64,000 bases of DNA, taken from contig NZ_CP045994.1 in the NCBI RefSeq assembly GCF_016899425.1, forward strand, positions 682,001-746,000, written 5' to 3'. The stretch is from Burkholderia sp. MS389. Lineage in GTDB: Bacteria > Pseudomonadota > Gammaproteobacteria > Burkholderiales > Burkholderiaceae. Shown piece after piece: positions 32,736 to 46,073 of the stretch; the first letter of the stretch is position 1, and each line of letters starts with the position of its first letter. The notes under the pieces are model-generated. The model ran no database searches. It was given only the letters and a program-made list of their open reading frames with translations, and had not been told where the DNA came from. Both the position numbers and the translations under genes were made by a program.

Positions 32736-32750
32736 TGTAGTTTTTCTACT
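32736..32750. promoter_or_regulatory. HexR-type operator 2
   Basis: TGTAG-TTTTT-CTACT, the same half-site as operator 1 with one mismatch, 85 bases upstream of edd. Its position suits repression of the edd-eda promoter. Confidence 0.65.
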
Positions 32751-32834
32751 AGACTTGCTTCGTTCGATCGACGAAGCTCGACCGTCCCCACGATTCCAAC
32801 CGCCGGTGTCGGCCGGCATACAGGAGCGCCCAGC

Positions 32835-34691
32835 ATGACGTCGCTGCACCCCACTCTGGCGAAGGTCACCGAACGCGTGATCGCCCGCAGCCAATCGACC
32901 CGTTCCGCCTATCTGCAGCGCATCGACGGCGCGCAAGGCAAGTTCCCGGCACGCGGCGCGCTGTCGTGCGCGAACCTCGCGCACGGCTTCGCGGGCCTCG
33001 AGGGTAACGACAAGTTCTCGATCAAGGCGATTCGCGAGCCGAACATCGGCATCGTGTCCTCGTACAACGAGATGCTGTCCGCGCACGCGCCGTACAAGGA
33101 TTTCCCCGAGATCATCAAGGCGGCCGCGCGCGAGAACGGCGGGGTCGCGCAGTTCGCGGGCGGCGTGCCGGCGATGTGCGACGGCGTCACGCAGGGCAAC
33201 CCGGGGATGGAGCTGTCGCTGTTCTCGCGCGAGGCGATCGCGATGGGCACGGCGATCGCGCTCACGCACAACATGTTCGATGCCGCGCTCTGCCTCGGCA
33301 TCTGCGACAAGATCGTGCCGGGCCTCTTGATCGGCGCGCTGCAGTTCGGCCATCTGCCGACGATCTTCGTGCCGGCCGGCCCGATGACGAGCGGCCTGTC
33401 GAACGACGACAAGGCGAAGATCCGCCAGCAGTTCGCGACCGGCCAGGTCGGCCGCGACGCGCTGCTCGAAGCCGAATCGGCCGCGTATCACGGCCACGGC
33501 ACCTGCACGTTCTACGGCACCGCGAACAGCAACCAGATGCTGATGGAGCTGATGGGGCTGCACCTGCCGGGCTCGGCATTCGTTCATCCGCACACGCCGC
33601 TGCGCACCGCGCTGACGGCCGAGGCCGCGCGCCGCGTGCTCGACCTGACCGTCGAGCGCGGCCAGTACACGCCGATCGGCCATGTGATCGACGAAAAGGC
33701 GATCGTCAACGGGATCGTCGCGCTGCTCGCGACGGGCGGCTCGACCAACCACACGCTGCACCTCGTCGCGATCGCGCGCGCGGCCGGCATCCTGATCGAC
33801 TGGAACGATTTCGACGAGCTGTCGGCAGTCGTGCCGCTGCTCGCGAAGATCTACCCGAACGGCAAGGCCGACGTGAACCATTTCCACGCGGCGGGCGGTG
33901 TCGCGTTCCTGGTGCGCAACCTGCTCGAAGGCGGGCTGCTGCACGAGGACGTGACGACGGTCGCCGGCAAGGGGCTTGCGCACTACACGAAGGAGCCGAA
34001 GCTGATCGACGGCAAGCTGACGTGGGTCGACGGCGCGGCCGAGAGCCACGACACGAAGGTGCTGCGGGGCATTCGCGACCCGTTCCAGCCGGACGGCGGC
34101 CTGCGCCTGATGCAGGGCCGGCTCGGCCGCGGCGTGATCAAGATCTCGGCGGTCGCGCCCGAGCACCGCAAGGTGAAGGCGCCGGCGATCGTGTTCGACT
34201 CGCAGGAAGCCGTGCAGGCCGCGTTCGATCGCGGCGAGCTGAAGCGCGATTTCGTCGCGGTGGTGCGCTTCCAGGGCGCGCGCGCGAACGGCATGCCCGA
34301 ACTGCACCGTTTGACGCCGCTGCTCGGCGTGCTGCAGGATCAGGGCTTCCATGTCGCGCTGGTCACCGACGGCCGCATGTCGGGCGCGTCGGGCAAGGTG
34401 CCGGCCGTGATCCACGTGTCGCCGGAGGCGCTGCTGGCCGGCCCGATCGGCAAGGTGAAGACGGGCGACATGCTCGTGATCGACGCGGAAGCCGGCGTGC
34501 TCGACATCGAGGTCGACGACGCCGAATGGCACGCGCGCCCGGTCGCGCAGCCGCAGCACCAGGCCGAGAACGAAGTCGGCTTCGGCCGCGAACTGTTCGG
34601 CGTGTTTCGCGCGGCGGCCGCGCCGGCCGAGCAGGGCGCATCGGTTTTCGGGACGCTGGTCGGCGAAACGGCCGCCAGCGTCGCCGCATGA
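32835..34691 (+). CDS. edd: Phosphogluconate dehydratase
   Basis: Dehydrates 6-phosphogluconate to KDPG, first committed step of the Entner-Doudoroff pathway. The 618-residue protein belongs to the IlvD/Edd family, with the Fe-S-associated motifs '[19 protein letters not shown]' and '[15 protein letters not shown]' and the '[23 protein letters not shown]' block. The ATG at 32835 ([15 protein letters not shown]) matches the family start. eda follows 19 bases later with an AGGAG ribosome site between them. Confidence 0.97.
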   Translation: MTSLHPTLAKVTERVIARSQSTRSAYLQRIDGAQGKFPARGALSCANLAHGFAGLEGNDKFSIKAIREPNIGIVSSYNEMLSAHAPYKDFPEIIKAAARENGGVAQFAGGVPAMCDGVTQGNPGMELSLFSREAIAMGTAIALTHNMFDAALCLGICDKIVPGLLIGALQFGHLPTIFVPAGPMTSGLSNDDKAKIRQQFATGQVGRDALLEAESAAYHGHGTCTFYGTANSNQMLMELMGLHLPGSAFVHPHTPLRTALTAEAARRVLDLTVERGQYTPIGHVIDEKAIVNGIVALLATGGSTNHTLHLVAIARAAGILIDWNDFDELSAVVPLLAKIYPNGKADVNHFHAAGGVAFLVRNLLEGGLLHEDVTTVAGKGLAHYTKEPKLIDGKLTWVDGAAESHDTKVLRGIRDPFQPDGGLRLMQGRLGRGVIKISAVAPEHRKVKAPAIVFDSQEAVQAAFDRGELKRDFVAVVRFQGARANGMPELHRLTPLLGVLQDQGFHVALVTDGRMSGASGKVPAVIHVSPEALLAGPIGKVKTGDMLVIDAEAGVLDIEVDDAEWHARPVAQPQHQAENEVGFGRELFGVFRAAAAPAEQGASVFGTLVGETAASVAA

Positions 34692-34710
34692 ATTTCTAGG
34701 AGCCAATTCA

Positions 34711-35337
34711 ATGAAGACGATTGCTGAAATCGTGAAGCTGGGCCCGGTCATTCCGGTGCTCGCATTCGACTCGGTCGAGCAGGGCGAAAACGTGTCGCGC
34801 GCATTGCACGCGGGCGGCGTGAAGGTGCTCGAGATCACGCTGCGCACGCCGGCGGGCCTCGAGGCGATCCAGCGCGCGAGCCAGCTCGCGGACGACATCG
34901 TCGTCGGCGTGGGCACGATCACGAAGCCCGAGCACTGCGCGCAGGCGAAGCGCGCGGGCGCGACGTTCGGCGTGTCGCCGGGCCTGACGAAGGAGCTGCA
35001 CCTCGCGTCGCTCGACGCGGGCCTGCCGCTGCTGCCGGGCGTGATGACGCCGAGCGACATCATCCAGGCACTCGAATTCGGCTACGACATCGTGAAGTTC
35101 TTCCCCGCGCAGCAGGCGGGCGGCGTGCCGATGCTGCAGGCGTTCCACGGCCCGTTCCCGGCGCTGAAGTTCTGCCCGACGGGCGGCATCACGGTCGATA
35201 CCGCGCCGAACTTCCTGAAACTGCCGAACGTCGTGTGCGTCGGCGGCTCGTGGCTCACGCCGAAGGCCGCGCTCGCCGCGCAGGATTGGGCCGAAGTCAC
35301 GCGCCTCGCGCAAGCGGCGAGCCAGCTTCCCCGTTAA
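34711..35337 (+). CDS. eda: KDPG / KHG aldolase
   Basis: Cleaves 2-keto-3-deoxy-6-phosphogluconate to pyruvate and glyceraldehyde 3-phosphate. The 208-residue class I aldolase has the Schiff-base Lys129 in 'YDIVKFFPAQ' and the active-site acid in 'VLEITLRTP' (Glu41). Co-transcribed with edd and closed by a strong terminator. Confidence 0.97.
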   Translation: MKTIAEIVKLGPVIPVLAFDSVEQGENVSRALHAGGVKVLEITLRTPAGLEAIQRASQLADDIVVGVGTITKPEHCAQAKRAGATFGVSPGLTKELHLASLDAGLPLLPGVMTPSDIIQALEFGYDIVKFFPAQQAGGVPMLQAFHGPFPALKFCPTGGITVDTAPNFLKLPNVVCVGGSWLTPKAALAAQDWAEVTRLAQAASQLPR

Positions 35338-35361
35338 GACTTGTGCCAAATGACGGTTTGG

Positions 35362-35405
35362 CCCTCGGAAAGCAAGCGTTAGTGCTTGTTTTACCGAGGG
35401 TTTTT
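35362..35405 (+). terminator. Intrinsic terminator of edd-eda
   Basis: Long hairpin: outer stem CCCTCGG/CCGAGGG, inner AAAGCAAG/CTTGTTTT with a G-T pair, then five T. It separates eda from the gntP transcript. Confidence 0.9.
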
Positions 35406-35409
35406 GCTG

Positions 35410-35425
35410 ATGGAACCGGTTCTAT
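35410..35425. promoter_or_regulatory. LacI-type operator upstream of gntP
   Basis: ATGGAACCGGTTCTAT: a 16-base palindrome with a central CG and seven of eight base matches, the geometry of LacI/GalR-family sites, including gluconate repressors. It starts five bases after the eda terminator and 130 bases before gntP. No LacI-family gene is in the window. Confidence 0.5.
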
Positions 35426-35462
35426 CCGCGGATCGCAAAGATAAGTAAAATTCAGCGTCCTG

Positions 35463-35480
35463 ACGGGGGGGTACCCCCGT
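35463..35480 (+). other. Strong G/C hairpin in the gntP leader
   Basis: ACGGGGG/CCCCCGT with a four-base loop, 75 bases before gntP. No T-run follows, so it is not an obvious terminator; it could be an mRNA-stabilising or attenuating structure. Confidence 0.4.
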
Positions 35481-35554
35481 GTTTCGGAGACCTGCATAGC
35501 CGGGCATACTCGCAACGACTCGCCCGGTTCGAACAATTCTAGGAGGAGTGCCAC

Positions 35555-36916
35555 ATGGGGGCCGTCCAAGGCAGCATGCTGCTCGTATTCACGCTGATCG
35601 CGATTGCCGCGCTGATCCTGATGATCGCGCGCTACAAGATCTACCCGTTCCTGGTGCTGATCATCGTTTCGCTCGGCCTCGGCCTCGTCGTCGGCATGCC
35701 GATGGACAAGATCGTCAAGTCGTTCGAAACCGGTACCGGCGGCACGCTCGGCCACATCGCGATCGTCGTCGGCCTCGGCACGATGCTCGGCAAGATGATG
35801 GCCGAATCGGGCGGCGCCGAGCGGATCGCGACCACGCTGATCGACTGGTTCGGTGAAAAGAACATCCACTGGGCGATGATGTTCGTCGCGATCATCGTCG
35901 GCCTGCCGGTGTTCTTCGAAGTCGGCTTCGTGCTGCTGATCCCGATCGCGTTCAACGTCGCGAAGCGCACCGGCAAGTCGCTGCTCGTCGTCGGCCTGCC
36001 GATGGTGGCCGGCCTGTCGGTGGTGCACGGGCTGATCCCGCCGCATCCGGCCGCGCTGCTGGCCGTCCAGCAATACGGCGCCGATATCGGCAAGACGATC
36101 GCGTTCGGCCTCGTCGTCGGCGTGCCGACCGCGATCATCGCGGGCCCGCTGTTCGCGCTGATGATCTCGAAGTTCGTGAAGCTGCCGGAAAACAACCCGC
36201 TCGCATCGCAATTCGTCGATTCGCGCACGGATGGCGGCAAGCGCGAACTGCCGAGCTTCGGCATCACGCTGTTCACGATCCTGCTGCCCGTCGTGCTGAT
36301 GCTCGTCGGCAGCTGGGCCGACCTCGTGTTCACGCCGAAGTCGCTGCCGAACAACCTGCTGCGTTTTGCCGGCAACTCGGACGTCGCGCTGCTGATCGCC
36401 GTGCTCGTGAGCTTCTGGACCTTCGGCGCGAAGCAGGGCTTCAACCGCGACCAGATCCAGAAATTCTGCGGCGAGTGCCTGGCGCCGATCGCCGGCATCA
36501 CGCTGATCGTCGGCGCGGGCGGCGGCTTCGGCGGCGTCCTGCGCGACAGCGGGATCTCGCAACAGATCGTCGAGACCGCGAAGCACGCGCATCTGTCGCC
36601 GCTGCTGCTCGGGTGGTTCGTCGCGGCGCTGATGCGTCTCGCGACGGGTTCGGCGACGGTCGCGATGACGACGGCCTGCGGCATCGTCGCACCGATCGCG
36701 GCGGCGTCGGGCGCGGCGGTCCGGCCTGAGCTGCTGGTGCTCGCGACGGGCTCGGGCTCGCTGATCTTCTCGCACGTGAACGACGGCGGCTTCTGGCTGA
36801 TCAAGGAATATTTCGGGATGACGGTCGGCCAGACGTTCAAGACCTGGTCGCTGCTTGAAACCATCATCTCGGTGCTCGGTCTGAGCTTTACGCTGTTGCT
36901 GAGCGTGGTTCTGTAA
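35555..36916 (+). CDS. gntP: Gluconate:H+ symporter, GntP family
   Basis: A 453-residue inner-membrane permease with about 12 hydrophobic segments. Family blocks are 'GTGGTLGHIAIVVGLGTMLGKMMAESGGAERIA', 'GLPVFFEVGFVLLIPIAF', 'HGLIPPHPAALLAV' and 'LIFSHVNDGGFWLIKEYFGM'. GntP members import gluconate; some take idonate or related acids. AGGAGGAG precedes the ATG. gntK follows 13 bases later, supporting gluconate as the main substrate. Confidence 0.95.
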   Translation: MGAVQGSMLLVFTLIAIAALILMIARYKIYPFLVLIIVSLGLGLVVGMPMDKIVKSFETGTGGTLGHIAIVVGLGTMLGKMMAESGGAERIATTLIDWFGEKNIHWAMMFVAIIVGLPVFFEVGFVLLIPIAFNVAKRTGKSLLVVGLPMVAGLSVVHGLIPPHPAALLAVQQYGADIGKTIAFGLVVGVPTAIIAGPLFALMISKFVKLPENNPLASQFVDSRTDGGKRELPSFGITLFTILLPVVLMLVGSWADLVFTPKSLPNNLLRFAGNSDVALLIAVLVSFWTFGAKQGFNRDQIQKFCGECLAPIAGITLIVGAGGGFGGVLRDSGISQQIVETAKHAHLSPLLLGWFVAALMRLATGSATVAMTTACGIVAPIAAASGAAVRPELLVLATGSGSLIFSHVNDGGFWLIKEYFGMTVGQTFKTWSLLETIISVLGLSFTLLLSVVL

Positions 36917-36929
36917 CAAGGGGTAGTCA

Positions 36930-37433
36930 ATGATTCTGATCGCAATGGGCGTGTCGGGCGCGGGCAAGTCGCGAATCGGCGAAATGCTGGCGGAACGCCT
37001 GTCGTGCAGCTATACCGATGGCGACGCGTTTCACAGCGCGGCCAACAAGGAAAAGATGCACCACGGCATTCCGCTGACCGATGAAGACCGCTGGCCGTGG
37101 CTGCGCACGATCCGCGCGGCCATCGAGGAAAAGCAGCACGCGGGCGAAACCGCCGTGTTCACGTGCTCGTCGCTGAAGCGGTCGTACCGCGACGTGCTGC
37201 GCGGCACCGACACCGACGTGCGGTTCGTGTATCTGAAGGGGTCGTTCGAGGTGCTGCAGGAACGCCTGAAGAGCCGCACCGGCCATTTCTTCGATCCGTC
37301 GCTGCTGAAGAGCCAGCTCGACACGCTCGAGGAGCCGGGCCCGGACGAGGCGATCGAGGTCAGCATCGAGCTGACGCCCGAGCAGATCGTCGATCAGGTC
37401 ATGCTGAAGATCGGCCTCGCGCATCAGCACTGA
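36930..37433 (+). CDS. gntK: Gluconokinase
   Basis: Phosphorylates D-gluconate to 6-phosphogluconate, feeding edd. The 167-residue kinase has the P-loop GVSGAGKS at residues 7-14, 'DGDAFHSAANKEKMHHGIPLTDEDRWPWL' for the substrate site and 'FTCSSLKRSYRD', all characteristic of thermoresistant-type GntK. Co-transcribed with gntP and ending at a terminator. Confidence 0.96.
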   Translation: MILIAMGVSGAGKSRIGEMLAERLSCSYTDGDAFHSAANKEKMHHGIPLTDEDRWPWLRTIRAAIEEKQHAGETAVFTCSSLKRSYRDVLRGTDTDVRFVYLKGSFEVLQERLKSRTGHFFDPSLLKSQLDTLEEPGPDEAIEVSIELTPEQIVDQVMLKIGLAHQH

Positions 37434-37458
37434 GCGCGGTTCGCGGCCATCGTCATCG

Positions 37459-37486
37459 AAAAGGCGCCTTCGGGCGCTTTTTTCGT
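37459..37486 (+). terminator. Intrinsic terminator of gntP-gntK
   Basis: GCGCC-TTCG-GGCGC stem with a stable TTCG loop, extended by A/T pairs around one bulged G and followed by a T-run. Confidence 0.85.
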
Positions 37487-37504
37487 TGGCGGGGTGGACG
37501 CCGG

Positions 37505-38152
37505 TCAGGCCGTGCGCGAGCGTTGGGCTATGCCGTCAAGCAGCACGTCGAGCATCGTGTCATGGACGGCCGCCGGATCGAGCTGCGCATAGAGCGGCGC
37601 GGCCGACTTGACGAGCGGATGCGCGGCGTCGGACAGCGCGTGCATTTCCGCGAGCTCGACGTCGTTCGCGGGCCGTGTGAGGCCGCCCGCTTCGGCAGCG
37701 GCCAGCCCGATCACGCTCGCGTACCAGCCGACGCATACCGACGGCAGCGCCGCGCGCGGGATGCCGGCGTCGGTCAGCGCGCGATGCACGGCCTCGATGT
37801 GCGCGAGGTCGGCCGGGCCGGTGCTCATGTGCCGCTGCAGCAGCGCGAATGCGGCCGGGTAGCGCAGCGCGAGCGCGCGGTACTGGCGCGCGAGGTCGCG
37901 CAGCCGTTCGCGCCACGGCAGTGACGGATCGACCGGCACGAGCGAGCGCGACAGCGCATTCGCGATCGCGCGGCTCAGGCCGTCCTTCGACTTGAAGTGA
38001 TACAGCACGCTCATCGGATCGCAGCCGACCGATTGCGCGAGCTTGCGCACGCTGAACGCGGCTTCGCCGACGTCTTCGAGCAGCGCGAGCGCGGCCGCGA
38101 CGAGCGCGTCCTTGTCGAGGCCGCGCGGCCCCTGGGCGGGTTTGTCTTTCAT
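37505..38152 (-). CDS. TetR-family transcriptional regulator
   Basis: A 215-residue repressor. The helix-turn-helix is at about 20-62 ('AALALLEDVGEAAFSVRKLAQSVGCDPMSVLYHFKSKDGLSRAIAN'); the rest is an all-helical ligand domain with a TetR_C-type pattern. The ATG at 38152 (MKDKPAQGPRG) fits better than the longer frame. It is divergent from the FAD oxidoreductase gene; two TTCT...AGAA palindromes in the shared region are its likely operators. Confidence 0.9.
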   Translation of the reverse strand: MKDKPAQGPRGLDKDALVAAALALLEDVGEAAFSVRKLAQSVGCDPMSVLYHFKSKDGLSRAIANALSRSLVPVDPSLPWRERLRDLARQYRALALRYPAAFALLQRHMSTGPADLAHIEAVHRALTDAGIPRAALPSVCVGWYASVIGLAAAEAGGLTRPANDVELAEMHALSDAAHPLVKSAAPLYAQLDPAAVHDTMLDVLLDGIAQRSRTA

Positions 38153-38192
38153 CGACGCAGGCTGGCACGCCGGCACGGCACCGGCTGTAAAC

Positions 38193-38222
38193 TTGACGAA
38201 AGCTTATTCTACACTGTAGAAT
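38193..38222 (+). promoter_or_regulatory. Sigma-70-like promoter of the FAD oxidoreductase gene
   Basis: TTGACG and TAGAAT separated by 18 bases. The -10 lies inside the first TetR-type palindrome, so repressor binding would block it. Confidence 0.55.
38207..38221. promoter_or_regulatory. TetR-type operator 1
   Basis: TTCTACA-C-TGTAGAA, a perfect seven-base inverted repeat with a one-base centre, 55 bases upstream of the TetR gene. Confidence 0.7.
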
Positions 38223-38225
38223 TAT

Positions 38226-38240
38226 TTCTGCGGTGTAGAA
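38226..38240. promoter_or_regulatory. TetR-type operator 2
   Basis: TTCTGCGGTGTAGAA keeps the TTCT...AGAA ends and most inner pairs of operator 1. Centre-to-centre distance is 19 bases, near two helical turns. Confidence 0.6.
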
Positions 38241-38435
38241 ATTGGGTGTCCCGGCACCTTTCAATACGTGCTTTCGCACAGTCCGGGATCCAGGCGGCAC
38301 GAGCGTGCCGCCGTCAACACGGGCCATCGCGCCCCTTTTCTCGTTGACACCCATGTGGAACCGGCTGCCCCACCCGCGAAGCCTCGAAGCAACGAGGCCC
38401 TTCGACAGGCGGCCCAAGACCATGCAAGTGCAATC

Positions 38436-39857
38436 ATGACGTCCAACAACAGGCCCTTGATCCAGGGCGAATCGCGTTTCGAGCAAACGCAACTGAATAT
38501 CGAAAAAGACAACTGGAATTGGTGCGATCCGGCCCGCCACGACGGCGAACGGCCGGCCAACTGGTACGAGGCGTCGTTGTCGCGCCATGAAAACAGCGCG
38601 CCGCTGGCGCGCGACGCCGTCTGCGACGTGCTCGTGATCGGCGCCGGCTTGCTCGGCGCATCGGCCGCCCTGCATCTCGCGGAAGCGGGCGTCGACACGA
38701 TCCTCGTCGACAAGCATCACGTCGGCTCGGCCGCGTCGGGCCGCAACGGCGGGCAACTGACGCCCGGCCTTGCGCGCTGGGAAGCCGCCGACATGATCGA
38801 CTACCTATCGCACGACGATGCGAAACGGCTGTGGCGCTTCGCGTCGGCCGAGTCGATGGACCTGATCGACGAAATCGGCGCGCGTTACGCGCTCGATCTC
38901 GATCGCAAGCGCGGCCACGTCACGGCGGCGGTTCACCCCGGCCACATGAGCGCGCTGCTCGACGGCGCGGATGCGCGACGCCATCTCGGCGACGCGGGCG
39001 TGACGCTCGTCGGCCGCCATCAGCTGCACGACGAATACGTGCGCTCGGGGCTGTATCACGGCGCGGCGATCGACGCGATCGGCGGGCAGATTCATCCGCT
39101 CGCGCTGGTGCGCGGCCTCGTGCACGGCTTCCGGCTGAACGGCGGTGCGCTGTACGAGGGCACCGAGGTGCTCGAACTCGACGAGACGCCCGCGGGCGTC
39201 GTCGCGACGACGCCGGGCGGCACGATTACCGCGCGCCGCGGCGTCGTGCTCGCGCTGCACAACACGACGTTCCGTTTGCTCGACGACGGCGCGGCGACCA
39301 CCGTGCCGTTCTTCACGTACGTGAGCGTGACGGCGCCGCTCGACGTCGACGTCGCGACGCTGATGCCGGCCGGCATGCCGGTGTACGACACGCAGTTCCA
39401 GATCGACTACTACCGGCCGGTGCGCGGCAACCGCCTGCTGTTCGGCGGGCAAGGCACCGGCAGCTGCTGGGCGCAGCCCGACGTCAACGCGTATCTGCTG
39501 ACACGGCTGAACACGGTGTTTCCGCAGCACGACGGCCGCTTCGCGCTCGACTACTGCTGGAGCGGCGTCAGCGACTTCACGCTGAACGGCGCGACCGACA
39601 GCCGCAAGACCGACGGCCGCGTGCCGATGTACATGGTGCAGGGCTGGAGCGGGCACGGCGTCGCCCAGACGGTGCGGATCGGCAAGGCGATCTGCGACGA
39701 TTTCGTCGGCCGCAACGACGACTTCTCGATGCTCACGGGCATCGACCATCGTGCGATTCCGCTCGGCCGGCAGCTGTCGCCGATCGCGATTCCCGCCGCG
39801 AAGGCCGCGATGAGCGTGATGAGCGCGCTGAACCCGGGGCGGATGATCTCGTTCTGA
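38436..39857 (+). CDS. FAD-dependent oxidoreductase (DAO family, gamma-glutamylputrescine oxidase-like)
   Basis: A 473-residue flavoprotein with 'CDVLVIGAGLLGASAALHLAEAGVDTILVDK', the Rossmann FAD motif, then 'GSAASGRNGGQLTPGL' and the C-terminal 'YMVQGWSGHGVAQTVRIGKAICDDFVG', the layout of PuuB/OrdL-type amine oxidases. These oxidise amines such as gamma-glutamylputrescine to aldehydes. The start at 38436 (MTSNNRPLIQGESRF) is my choice; the frame is open upstream to 38268 and no strong ribosome site marks either. The divergent TetR gene probably controls it. Substrate unproven. Confidence 0.82.
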   Translation: MTSNNRPLIQGESRFEQTQLNIEKDNWNWCDPARHDGERPANWYEASLSRHENSAPLARDAVCDVLVIGAGLLGASAALHLAEAGVDTILVDKHHVGSAASGRNGGQLTPGLARWEAADMIDYLSHDDAKRLWRFASAESMDLIDEIGARYALDLDRKRGHVTAAVHPGHMSALLDGADARRHLGDAGVTLVGRHQLHDEYVRSGLYHGAAIDAIGGQIHPLALVRGLVHGFRLNGGALYEGTEVLELDETPAGVVATTPGGTITARRGVVLALHNTTFRLLDDGAATTVPFFTYVSVTAPLDVDVATLMPAGMPVYDTQFQIDYYRPVRGNRLLFGGQGTGSCWAQPDVNAYLLTRLNTVFPQHDGRFALDYCWSGVSDFTLNGATDSRKTDGRVPMYMVQGWSGHGVAQTVRIGKAICDDFVGRNDDFSMLTGIDHRAIPLGRQLSPIAIPAAKAAMSVMSALNPGRMISF

Positions 39858-39875
39858 CCGGCTGCTGCAGGCAAT

Positions 39876-39915
39876 AAAAAGCCCGATGCGAATCGCTTCG
39901 CATCGGGCTTTTTTG
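39876..39915. terminator. Strong bidirectional terminator
   Basis: Perfect 17-base arms (39876-39892 and 39897-39913) with loop TCGC; A-run on the left, T-run on the right. It serves the FAD oxidoreductase gene on plus and purB on minus. Confidence 0.95.
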
Positions 39916-39934
39916 CGTCAGGCGACGGCGGCGC

Positions 39935-44299
<4,365 letters not shown>

Positions 44300-44354
44300 T
44301 CAAAAATATTACTTTGATACACTGGCGCGGGTTTTAGCCAAGGAGATGACCAAA

Positions 44355-45248
44355 ATGAAATACCACAAGGCAGTCCTGATGGCCGCGGCGCTGTGCGCGT
44401 TCGCAAGCGGCGCGCATGCTCAGGAGACTGGCACGCTGAAGAAGATCAAGGACACGGGCGTGATCGCGCTGGGCCACCGCGAATCGTCGATTCCGTTCTC
44501 CTACTACGACCAGAACCAGCAGGTGGTCGGCTATTCGCGCGAGTTCCAGCTGAAGATCGTGGACGCGGTGAAGAAGAAGCTGAGCCTGCCGAACCTGCAG
44601 GTGAAGAACATCCCCGTCACGTCGCAGAACCGCATCCCGCTCGTGCAGAACGGCACGGTCGACATCGAGTGCGGCTCGACGACCAACAACCTCGAGCGTC
44701 AGCAGCAAGCCGCGTTCTCCGACACGATTTTCGTGATCGGCACGCGCCTGATGACGAAGAAGGATTCGGGCGTCAAGGATTTCGCCGACCTGAAGGGCAA
44801 GACGGTCGTGACGACCGCCGGCACGACGTCGGAGCGCCTGCTGCGCAAGATGAACAACGACAAGCAGCTCGGCATGAACATCATCAGCGCGAAGGATCAC
44901 GGCGATTCGTTCAACACGCTGGAATCGGGCCGCGCGGTCGCATTCATGATGGATGACGCGCTGCTCGCGGGCGAGCGCGCGAAGGCGAAGCAGCCGGGCG
45001 AATGGGTGATCGTCGGCACGCCGCAATCGGAAGAGGCTTACGGCTGCATGATGCGCAAGGGCGACGCCGACTTCAAGAAGGTCGTCGACGACGCGATCTC
45101 GCAAGTCGAGAAGTCGGGCGAAGCCGCGAAGATCTACGCGAAGTGGTTCGAGAACCCGATCCCGCCGAAGGGGCTGAACCTGAACTTCCCGCTGTCCGAG
45201 TCGATGAAGAAGCTGTACGCGAACCCGAACGACAAGGCGCTCGACTGA
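44355..45248 (+). CDS. gltI: Glutamate/aspartate ABC transporter, periplasmic binding protein
   Basis: A 297-residue type 3 solute-binding protein with a signal peptide ending near 'ASGAHA'. 'DTGVIALGHRESSIPFSYYDQNQQVVGYSREF' and 'NGTVDIECGSTTNN' are typical of GltI, which binds glutamate and aspartate. AAGGAG at 44340-44345 fits ATG 44355 better than the in-frame ATG at 44346. First gene of gltIJKL. Confidence 0.94.
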   Translation: MKYHKAVLMAAALCAFASGAHAQETGTLKKIKDTGVIALGHRESSIPFSYYDQNQQVVGYSREFQLKIVDAVKKKLSLPNLQVKNIPVTSQNRIPLVQNGTVDIECGSTTNNLERQQQAAFSDTIFVIGTRLMTKKDSGVKDFADLKGKTVVTTAGTTSERLLRKMNNDKQLGMNIISAKDHGDSFNTLESGRAVAFMMDDALLAGERAKAKQPGEWVIVGTPQSEEAYGCMMRKGDADFKKVVDDAISQVEKSGEAAKIYAKWFENPIPPKGLNLNFPLSESMKKLYANPNDKALD

Positions 45249-45332
45249 CCGCACGGCCGTTGATGCAGAAATGACGCTAATGAGACGGAAGAGGCCACGC
45301 TTCTTCCGTTTCTTTTTGCTGGAGTCTTGCCC

Positions 45333-46073
45333 ATGTCTTACCACTGGAACTGGGGCATCTTTCTGAGCCCCGTGTCGACCGGCGAGCCGACGACTTATTT
45401 CGGATGGCTGATGTCCGGCTTCTGGGTGACGATCGAAGTGTCGCTCGTCGCCTGGGTCATCGCGCTGATCGTCGGGTCGCTGTTCGGCGTGCTGCGCACC
45501 GTGCCGAACAAGTGGCTCGCCGCGATCGGCACCGTGTACGTGTCGATTTTCCGGAACATCCCGCTGATCGTGCAGTTCTTCGTCTGGTATCTCGTGATAC
45601 CCGAGTTGCTGCCCGCATCGATCGGCACCTGGATCAAGCAGTTGCCGCCGACCACGCAGTTCTTTACCGCGTCGATCGTCTGTCTCGGCCTGTTCACCGG
45701 CGCGCGCGTGTGCGAACAGGTGCGCTCGGGGATCAACGCGCTGCCGAAGGGCCAGCGCGCGGCCGGCCTCGCGATGGGCTTCACGCAATGGCAGACGTAC
45801 CGCTACGTGCTGCTGCCCGTGGCATACCGGATCATCGTGCCGCCGCTCACGTCGGAATTCCTGAACATCTTCAAGAACTCCGCCGTCGCGTCGACGATCG
45901 GCCTGCTCGACCTGTCCGCGCAGGCGCGCCAGCTCGTCGACTACACCGCGCAGACCTACGAGTCGTTCATCGCCGTGACGCTCGCGTACGTGGTCATCAA
46001 CCTCGTCGTGATGGCGTTCATGCGCTGGATCGAAGGCCGTACGCGGCTGCCCGGCTACATCGGAGGCAAGTGA
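45333..46073 (+). CDS. gltJ: Glutamate/aspartate ABC transporter permease
   Basis: A 246-residue inner-membrane permease of the His/Glu/Gln family. It begins '[14 protein letters not shown]' and carries the EAA-type loop '[38 protein letters not shown]', which contacts the ATPase. GltK follows with a one-base overlap (TGATG). Confidence 0.94.
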   Translation: MSYHWNWGIFLSPVSTGEPTTYFGWLMSGFWVTIEVSLVAWVIALIVGSLFGVLRTVPNKWLAAIGTVYVSIFRNIPLIVQFFVWYLVIPELLPASIGTWIKQLPPTTQFFTASIVCLGLFTGARVCEQVRSGINALPKGQRAAGLAMGFTQWQTYRYVLLPVAYRIIVPPLTSEFLNIFKNSAVASTIGLLDLSAQARQLVDYTAQTYESFIAVTLAYVVINLVVMAFMRWIEGRTRLPGYIGGK

